Assembly: GCA_964421675.1 (NCBI GenBank)
Contig: CAYQXV010000013.1
Location: 1 to 64,000, forward strand
Source of the DNA: CALLPQ01 sp964421675
GTDB lineage: Bacteria; Pseudomonadota; Alphaproteobacteria; Caulobacterales; Parvularculaceae
Reading direction: 5' to 3'
DNA length: 64,000 nt
The notes under the pieces are model-generated. The model made no database searches. It was not told the origin of the DNA and was given only the letters and a program-made list of their open reading frames with translations. The position numbers were made by a program, and so were the translations under genes. How positions within the stretch are numbered: the stretch's first letter is position 1; every line of letters starts with the position of its first letter. Of the stretch, positions 58,892-64,000 are shown one piece after another.

Positions 58892-61222
58892 TTACTCTAC
58901 CAGCGCCGGAACGCTATTGCCGCCATCATCACCCTCACCTTTTGCGGAAATCTTATCATCGGGGACAAATTCAAAGCTTAAAGACTCTGGATCATCCGGA
59001 TTGGTCATCACCCGGACTATCCCGCCGCCTTTCAAGGCACCAAACAAGATTTCATCGGCAATCGGTTTTTTAACATGCTCTTGAATAATCCGCGCAAGGG
59101 GACGCGCGCCCATTGCATCGTCAAATCCGCGCTCTGCCAACCATGCGGTTGCCGCCTCATTGAGTTCAAATGAGATATTACGATCCGCAAGCTGACTTTC
59201 CAGTTGCAGAATGAATTTCTCAACAATGCGGTTGATAATTTCTGGCGACAAGCCAGCAAACTGAATAATCGCATCAAGGCGGTTACGAAATTCCGGCGTG
59301 AACAGACGATTAATCGCCGCATCCGTTTCATCAGTCTTCTTGCCTGCACCAAAGCCAATCGCAAATTTGGCCGCATCAGCAGCACCAGCATTGGTAGTCA
59401 TAATGACGATGACATTTCGGAAGTCGACTTTGCGACCATTGGAATCGGTCAAATGACCATTATCCATAACCTGCAACAAAATATTGAAGATTTCCGGATG
59501 CGCTTTTTCAATCTCATCAAGCAGCAAGACCGCATGAGGGTTTTGATCAACGGCGTCGGTTAACAGACCACCCTGATCAAAGCCAACATATCCTGGCGGT
59601 GCCCCGATCAACCGCGAGACGGTATGGCGCTCCATATATTCGGACATGTCGAAGCGTAACAGCTCAACACCAAGGGCAAAGCCAAGCTGTTTTGCAACTT
59701 CGGTTTTACCAACACCGGTTGGCCCGGCAAAAAGATAGGACCCAATCGGCTTATTGGGCTCGCGCAATCCAGCACGTGCCAGCTTAATCGCAGCGGAAAG
59801 CTGATCAATCGCTTCATTTTGACCAAATACAACCCGTTGCAAATCTTCCGGCAAGGAGCGTAACCGCTCCGTATCCGACGTTGAGACAGATTTTGGCGGG
59901 ATGCGCGCCATGCGCGAGATCACTTCTTCAATTTCCGCTTCATCAATAACAGATTTGCGGTCTTCTTCGCTAAACAGACGCTGGCGTGCCCCGGCCTCAT
60001 CAATCACATCAATGGCTTTATCAGGCAGTTTTCGATCGGCCATATATTTTGCCGAAAGATCAACAGCGGCCTTCAAGGCTTCATCCGTATAGGTAATATT
60101 GTGATGGTCTTCAAAGTGCGTTTTTAAGCCAGTGAGAATTTTCAATGTATCGGGCACGCTCGGCTCGACAACATCAATTTTCTGGAAGCGCCGCGCCAAT
60201 GCGCGATCTTTCTCAAATTGCTGGCGATATTCTTTATAGGTTGTCGATCCCATGCACCGCAACGCGCCTGACTGCAAGGCAGGCTTTAACAGGTTGGAGG
60301 CATCCATCGCGCCGCCAGAGGTTGCCCCGGCGCCAATCACTGTGTGGATTTCATCGATGAATAAAACCGCATCTTCATGGTCTTCAAGAGCTTTTAAAAC
60401 CGCCTTGATGCGCTCTTCAAAATCACCGCGATATCGCGTACCGGCCAACAGCGAGCCCATATCGAGAGAGTAAATTGTTGAGCCCGATAACACTTCGGGA
60501 ACCTCTTCATCGACAATTTTCAGGGCAAGACCTTCGGCAATGGCAGTTTTGCCAACACCGGGATCGCCAACCAGCAAGGGGTTGTTTTTGCGCCGGCGGC
60601 ATAAAATCTGAATTGAGCGTTCAACTTCATTTTCGCGCCCAATCAGTGGATCGATTTTGCCAAGCCGGGCCTTCTCATTGAGATCAACACAATAGGCCCC
60701 GAGCGCATCATCGCCCGCTTTTGCCGGTTCTGCTTCCTCGCCATTACCGCGTTGCCGTCCAGGCCCTGGTTCACCAGAGCGTTTTGCAAGACCGTGGGAG
60801 ATATAATTGACCGCATCAAACCGGGTCATATCCTGTTTTTGCAGGAAGTGGGCTGCATTGGATTCGCGCTCAGCAAACATCGCCACAAGAACATTCGCGC
60901 CGGTAACTTCTTCGCGTCCAGACGATTGCACATGGATCACAGCGCGCTGGATGACACGCTGAAAGCTTGCCGTGGGTTTAGCCTGATCGTCATCATCCTC
61001 ATCAAGGCGCAAATCTGTCAGTCTGTTTTCAATGAATTCGTATAATTCACGGCGCAACAAATCGATATCAACATTACATGCACGCATCACCGCAGCCGCG
61101 TCCTGGTCATCGGCTAGCGCAAGCAGCAAATGCTCCAGCGTCGCCAATTCATGGCGGTACTCGTTTGCGATTTCGATGGCGCGGTGAAGCGCCTTGTCCA
61201 GACTGCGGCTAAAAGATGCCAT
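58892..61222 (-). CDS. clpA: ATP-dependent Clp protease ATP-binding subunit ClpA
   Basis: 776 residues. A Clp N-domain (MASFSRSLDKALHRAIEIANEYRHELATLEHLLLALADD) precedes two AAA+ modules with Walker A GDPGVGKT and GPTGVGKTE and Walker B VLFIDEIHT and VLLLDEIEKAHP. It unfolds substrates for ClpP, including N-degron proteins delivered by ClpS. The C-terminal tail is short and acidic. clpS lies 69 bp upstream on the same strand. Confidence 0.96.
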   Translation of the reverse strand: MASFSRSLDKALHRAIEIANEYRHELATLEHLLLALADDQDAAAVMRACNVDIDLLRRELYEFIENRLTDLRLDEDDDDQAKPTASFQRVIQRAVIHVQSSGREEVTGANVLVAMFAERESNAAHFLQKQDMTRFDAVNYISHGLAKRSGEPGPGRQRGNGEEAEPAKAGDDALGAYCVDLNEKARLGKIDPLIGRENEVERSIQILCRRRKNNPLLVGDPGVGKTAIAEGLALKIVDEEVPEVLSGSTIYSLDMGSLLAGTRYRGDFEERIKAVLKALEDHEDAVLFIDEIHTVIGAGATSGGAMDASNLLKPALQSGALRCMGSTTYKEYRQQFEKDRALARRFQKIDVVEPSVPDTLKILTGLKTHFEDHHNITYTDEALKAAVDLSAKYMADRKLPDKAIDVIDEAGARQRLFSEEDRKSVIDEAEIEEVISRMARIPPKSVSTSDTERLRSLPEDLQRVVFGQNEAIDQLSAAIKLARAGLREPNKPIGSYLFAGPTGVGKTEVAKQLGFALGVELLRFDMSEYMERHTVSRLIGAPPGYVGFDQGGLLTDAVDQNPHAVLLLDEIEKAHPEIFNILLQVMDNGHLTDSNGRKVDFRNVIVIMTTNAGAADAAKFAIGFGAGKKTDETDAAINRLFTPEFRNRLDAIIQFAGLSPEIINRIVEKFILQLESQLADRNISFELNEAATAWLAERGFDDAMGARPLARIIQEHVKKPIADEILFGALKGGGIVRVMTNPDDPESLSFEFVPDDKISAKGEGDDGGNSVPALVE

Positions 61223-61291
61223 ACGCGTTACTTGACCTCATCTACTTTCATTGTTCGGCGCCCATAATTCTTCAGCTTACCTTAGATATGG

Positions 61292-61621
61292 TTACTCTTT
61301 TTCCATTGTACACTGCAGGGGATGCTGATGACGACGCGCAAGCTCCATAACTTGTGCAACTTTTGTCTCCGCAACCTCATAGGTAAACACACCGCAAATA
61401 CCGGCATCATTTTGATGAACATGCAACATTATCCGGTAGGCATCCTCAGAATTTTTTTTGAACACCGCCTGCAGCAACCACACCACGAACTCTTGAGGTG
61501 TGAAATCATCATTCAGCAGTAACACCTTGTACATAGAAGGTTTTTTGGTCTGGGGCGTCGTCTTGGAGATGACACTGATCCCCAGGCCGCCCTCATCCTG
61601 ATTGTCTTCTTCACTCGCCAT
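61292..61621 (-). CDS. clpS: ATP-dependent Clp protease adaptor ClpS
   Basis: About 109 residues. KPSMYKVLLLNDDFTPQEFVVWLLQAVF, the N-degron pocket residues in LNDDFTP and HVHQNDAGICGVFTYEVAETKVAQVMELARRHQHPLQCTMEKE are complete. It hands proteins with destabilising N-termini to ClpAP. Several starts are possible (TTG 61645, ATGs 61642-61636); the ATG at 61621, after GAAGAG, gives a length and N-terminus similar to the Caulobacter ClpS. Directly upstream of clpA. Confidence 0.94.
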   Translation of the reverse strand: MASEEDNQDEGGLGISVISKTTPQTKKPSMYKVLLLNDDFTPQEFVVWLLQAVFKKNSEDAYRIMLHVHQNDAGICGVFTYEVAETKVAQVMELARRHQHPLQCTMEKE

Positions 61622-61799
61622 TATCTCTTCTACCATCATCATCAATTTTGCAGGCCGATCTTACTCGAAATCACAATATGATACCTTATTTGGGTTCGTC
61701 ATACCCGGATATAAAGATAGTCACACCTTATGTGATATATACTCATATTTTATTGAAAAGACGCAAATTCTTCAATTTTGCGCACGATATGCTCGGAAA

Positions 61800-61818
61800 T
61801 GGTCACAAATTGTGACCA
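61800..61818. promoter_or_regulatory. Perfect 19-bp palindrome upstream of clpS
   Basis: TGGTCACAAATTGTGACCA, with 9-base arms around a central A. It lies 179 bp upstream of the clpS start and 7 bp beyond the phasin terminator. It looks like an operator for a dimeric regulator (TGGTC...GACCA ends recall GntR/FadR-type sites), though the regulator is unknown. Confidence 0.55.
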
Positions 61819-61824
61819 CCAATG

Positions 61825-61853
61825 AAAAAAGGCCCGGCAATGCCGGACCTTTT
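61825..61853 (-). terminator. Rho-independent terminator of the phasin gene
   Basis: Hairpin AAAGG-CCCGGCA / TGCCGG-ACCTTT; on the minus strand it ends in U6. It lies 37 bp beyond the phasin stop. Confidence 0.9.
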
Positions 61854-61889
61854 CAATACGCAACAATACGCTACTCAAAATTCAAAAAC

Positions 61890-62336
61890 TTATGGACGGT
61901 AAGATTGAACCGTCTCAACGAAATTTGCATATGTATCAGTCAATGGCTCAACAGCGCTTTTGCTTTGCGCAGCAACCATTTCAGTGACTTTATTGAACTG
62001 GCTCATGTTTTTTTCAAACGCTGAGCGGAAAAATTCAGTGTTCAGGTCAAGAGCTTCTTGTGGGCTTTTGCACTGAGCAATCGCTTGAGCTGTTTTCACT
62101 GTTTCGTCAAAATTCGTTTTTGCAAATTCAGCTTGCTCAGTTGCGATTTTCTCGAAACCACCAGCAACTGTGCTAGACGCGCTCATGACCGCATCCATAG
62201 ATTCTTTTTGGAACTCAGCAACTTTTTCGAAGCCTTTGTTCATTTGCTCGAAGCCTTCTTTAAACGCTTCTGTATTCAATCCAGACATTGCGTCGAAACT
62301 TTTTGATTTTGCAGTCGTTTTTTTAGCAGCAGCCAT
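61890..62336 (-). CDS. Phasin family protein
   Basis: 148 residues, Lys/Ala-rich at the start (MAAAKKTTAKSKSFDAMSG), then helical: AFKEGFEQMNKGFEKVAEFQKESMDAVMSASSTVAGGFEKIATEQAEFAKTNFDETVKTAQAIAQCKSPQEALDLNTEFFRSAFEKNMSQFNKVTEMV. This is the phasin pattern (phasin_2 type), amphipathic helices that coat polyhydroxyalkanoate granules. GAGGAG precedes the ATG at a normal distance. The promoter carries two PhaR-like motifs. No pha synthase gene in the window. Confidence 0.9.
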   Translation of the reverse strand: MAAAKKTTAKSKSFDAMSGLNTEAFKEGFEQMNKGFEKVAEFQKESMDAVMSASSTVAGGFEKIATEQAEFAKTNFDETVKTAQAIAQCKSPQEALDLNTEFFRSAFEKNMSQFNKVTEMVAAQSKSAVEPLTDTYANFVETVQSYRP

Positions 62337-62397
62337 TTCTATGGTCTCCTCTATAAATGATAAGCAATAAGTGCATCAGCTGCACCAATTTCGCCTC

Positions 62398-62460
62398 TTG
62401 TGCATTGCAACATAGATATTTTTTGCACTGCGTCAAGGTTTTTTCTTGTGCATTGCACAA
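62398..62460 (-). promoter_or_regulatory. Phasin promoter with two TGC-N3-GCA (PhaR-like) sites
   Basis: On the minus strand TTGACG (62431-62436), a 16-base spacer and TATGTT (62409-62414) form the promoter. A perfect 15-base palindrome TTGTGCATTGCACAA (62446-62460) lies just upstream of the -35. TTGTGCATTGCA (62398-62409) overlaps the end of the -10 and the start site. In related bacteria PhaR represses phasin genes through CTGC-N3-GCAG-like sites, so autoregulated repression is inferred. Confidence 0.65.
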
Positions 62461-62654
62461 TAAATCAATAACCCATTGATATTATTATATATTTAATGTA
62501 GGAATCTACGCAAAATTTGGCCCGTTTTCATGCCTAATAGTTGAAAAATTGGCACTTTTCTGCACCCAATGGGCGAAAGCGCGCGCGAGTCGCATTCTCC
62601 TTGTGGTGAAAAGATGCAAGATAGAAATGAGATGAAAAGAAGGATCCCTGCTCC

Positions 62655-63128
62655 ATGTCTGCAATCGCCGAGCGTCTGACCAGTTTGAACATCACCCTGC
62701 CCGAGGCCGTAGCGCCGGTGGCAAATTATGTCCCCTATACGGTGAGCACAAATTTGATCGTTATTTCTGGGCAGATTTCCATGGATCAAGGCAACCTAAT
62801 AACCGGCACCCTTGGCAAGACACTCTCCAAAGAGGAAGGCATTTATGCCGCGCGGTGTTGTGGGTTAAATATTCTCGCGCAGATTAATGCCGCCTGCACG
62901 TCCATGGGTAAATCGCTCGATGCGGTGTCGCGGATCGTTAGGCTCGGCGGGTTTGTTGCGTGCACACCAGACTTTGTCGACCATCCGGCGGTCATTAATG
63001 GCGCATCCGATTTGATGGTGGAAATATTTGGCGATGCCGGGCGTCATGCGCGCGCAGCGGTAGGCGTTCCAAGCCTGCCTCTTGGTGCGGCCGTTGAAAT
63101 TGATGCCATGGTTGAGTTTGCTGGATGA
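62655..63128 (+). CDS. RidA family protein
   Basis: 157 residues of the YjgF/YER057c/UK114 fold: LNITLPEAVAPVANYVPYTVSTNLIVISGQISMDQG, LNILAQINAACTSMGKSLDAVSRIVRLGGFVACTPDFVDHPAVINGASDLMVEIFG and ARAAVGVPSLPLGAAVEIDAMVEF. The family removes reactive enamines or imines. It is of the longer subgroup with a C-terminal VGVPSLPLGAAVEI motif. The stop overlaps the start of the next gene as ATGA, so they form an operon. Confidence 0.9.
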   Translation: MSAIAERLTSLNITLPEAVAPVANYVPYTVSTNLIVISGQISMDQGNLITGTLGKTLSKEEGIYAARCCGLNILAQINAACTSMGKSLDAVSRIVRLGGFVACTPDFVDHPAVINGASDLMVEIFGDAGRHARAAVGVPSLPLGAAVEIDAMVEFAG

Positions 63129-64000
63129 TCGAGAGCCCATCCGGTCAACCCAAAGACAATGATCCCTCGCAGTCGCTAACGCTGCGCCCGGCATCATCCT
63201 TTGCTCAGATCGACAAAACAGTTTGGAATGATCTCGCAACGGCAAATGGGCGCGCCTATAACCCGTTCATCTCATATGACTTTCTAAAGCTGCTTGAAGA
63301 TAGTGGCTCGTGCACCCGTGAAACCGGCTGGCTGTCCTATCCGCTATTGTTAGAACGCGGCGACACGGTTATTGGCGTGGCCCCGGCCTATATTAAAGGG
63401 CACAGCCAGGGCGAATATATTTTCGACCATCATTGGGCCGATGCCTATCACCGTGCGGGCGGTCAATATTTTCCCAAGCTCCTTATTGCCAGTCCGTTTT
63501 CGCCAGTCCCTGGCCCTCGCCTATTGTGCGAAAATGACGCTGACACGATTGCCTTCGCAGGCGCTATTGCTCAGCTTACAGAGCAAATGAACCTATCATC
63601 AGCCCATGTCAATTTTTGTCTGAATACAGAACAAGACGCCATGAGCGAGCAAGGGTTCTTACCCCGGATTGGCGAGCAATATCACTGGTTCAATCGCGAC
63701 TATTCTTCATTTGATGATTTCCTCAGCGCTTTGTCCTCGCGCAAAAGAAAGACCATTCGCCAGGAGCGCCGCAAGGCGGTGTCAGATGGCATTTCAATCG
63801 TCAATCTGAAGGGCAGTGAAATCACCGAATCCCACTGGGATCATTTTTGGGTTTTTTATCAAGATACTGGTGCGCGAAAATGGGGAACGCCCTATCTAAC
63901 GCGCGAGAGTTTTTCGATGCTGGGCGAGCGCATGGCCGATGATGTGTTGCTGACCCTTGCCTTTGAGGGCGCATCGCCTGAGCCAATCGCCGGAGCCTTG
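63125..64000 (+). CDS. COG3146/DUF482 GNAT-like (FemAB-related) protein, 3' end outside the window
   Basis: 292 residues visible, running off the window edge. The frame begins at an ATG at 63125 that overlaps the RidA stop. Key blocks are NPFISYDFLKLLEDSGSCTRETGW, GVAPAYIKGHSQGEYIFDHHWADAYHRAGG, YFPKLLIASPFSPVPGPRLL, SEQGFLPRIGEQYHWFNRDYSSFDDFLSALSSRKRKTIRQERRKA and FWVFYQDTGARKWGTPYLTRESF. These match the COG3146 family, annotated as N-acetyltransferases or peptidoglycan-biosynthesis-like proteins, function not established. Confidence 0.88.
   Translation, partial: MIESPSGQPKDNDPSQSLTLRPASSFAQIDKTVWNDLATANGRAYNPFISYDFLKLLEDSGSCTRETGWLSYPLLLERGDTVIGVAPAYIKGHSQGEYIFDHHWADAYHRAGGQYFPKLLIASPFSPVPGPRLLCENDADTIAFAGAIAQLTEQMNLSSAHVNFCLNTEQDAMSEQGFLPRIGEQYHWFNRDYSSFDDFLSALSSRKRKTIRQERRKAVSDGISIVNLKGSEITESHWDHFWVFYQDTGARKWGTPYLTRESFSMLGERMADDVLLTLAFEGASPEPIAGAL

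Noticed and set aside
1..64000. Clustered direct repeats that might be a CRISPR array
   Set aside because: No regularly spaced 24-40 base repeats with unique spacers were seen; repeats found are short operators or the Ala/Asp coding repeat.

Overview
The window reads as chromosomal DNA of a moderate-GC alphaproteobacterium. The gene content points toward the Caulobacter/Hyphomonas/Maricaulis side of the class: RcdA (CtrA-degradation adaptor), the division-plane ATPase MipZ, FlbT/FlaF, fused IspDF, a gyrA-coaD pair, ClpS-ClpA, a phasin, HpnN/HpnM-type hopanoid transport proteins and a TtpC-type TonB/ExbBD cluster. I cannot name the genus. No phage, insertion sequence, CRISPR array or rRNA operon was seen. 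There are six runs of exactly 100 N (from 3823, 7072, 10419, 14095, 17397 and 24551); these look like scaffold-gap placeholders, and three of them cut genes (a GNAT acetyltransferase, ispDF and an M20 hydrolase).

Layout. 1-8.5 kb: tail of a patatin-like phospholipase, a membrane PAS/EAL-like protein with a degenerate EAL domain, GNAT-thrC, a paraoxonase-like protein, rpmE, rcdA, then a gene-poor stretch with a well-formed candidate small RNA (about 8340-8440). 8.5-16.6 kb: 2OG-Fe(II) oxygenase, flbT-flaF, a stand-alone Hpt protein, an unusual membrane-anchored Ala/Asp-repeat protein, a HerA-like ATPase, a CPBP protease and a lipoprotein PQQ-type sugar dehydrogenase. 16.7-24.7 kb: ispDF-pncC, a VUT-family permease, tRNA-Pro(GGG), and a minus-strand arginine succinyltransferase cluster (M20 hydrolase-astA-astD-astB). 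24.8-37.4 kb: hpnN and hpnM, DUF1192 plus quinone oxidoreductase, an HhH membrane protein and an OmpA protein, a LytM endopeptidase, hisD with DUF2948, and an ATP-grasp/metallo-beta-lactamase pair. 37.4-46.6 kb: small envelope proteins (DUF2141, SH3, DM13, outer-membrane barrel), a D-2-hydroxyacid dehydrogenase, gyrA-coaD and a CinA-type MoaB-fold protein. 46.8-53 kb: a seven-gene TonB energy-transduction cluster (DUF3450, TtpC-like ExbB, ExbB, ExbD, ExbD, TonB, TPR). 53.8-64 kb: folK, an Lhr-type DEXH helicase, mipZ, a PapD-like chaperone, clpS/clpA, a phasin, ridA and a partial COG3146 acetyltransferase-like gene.

Connections. The envelope theme is strong (TonB motor, OmpA/SH3/LytM proteins, lipid transport). 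The most interesting regulatory signal is a repeated TGC-N3-GCA motif (core TGCATTGCA, resembling PhaR sites). It flanks the phasin promoter, sits between the -35 and -10 of the hpnM promoter, and lies just upstream of the -35 of the candidate sRNA, suggesting one regulator ties polyhydroxyalkanoate granules, lipid transport and an sRNA together.
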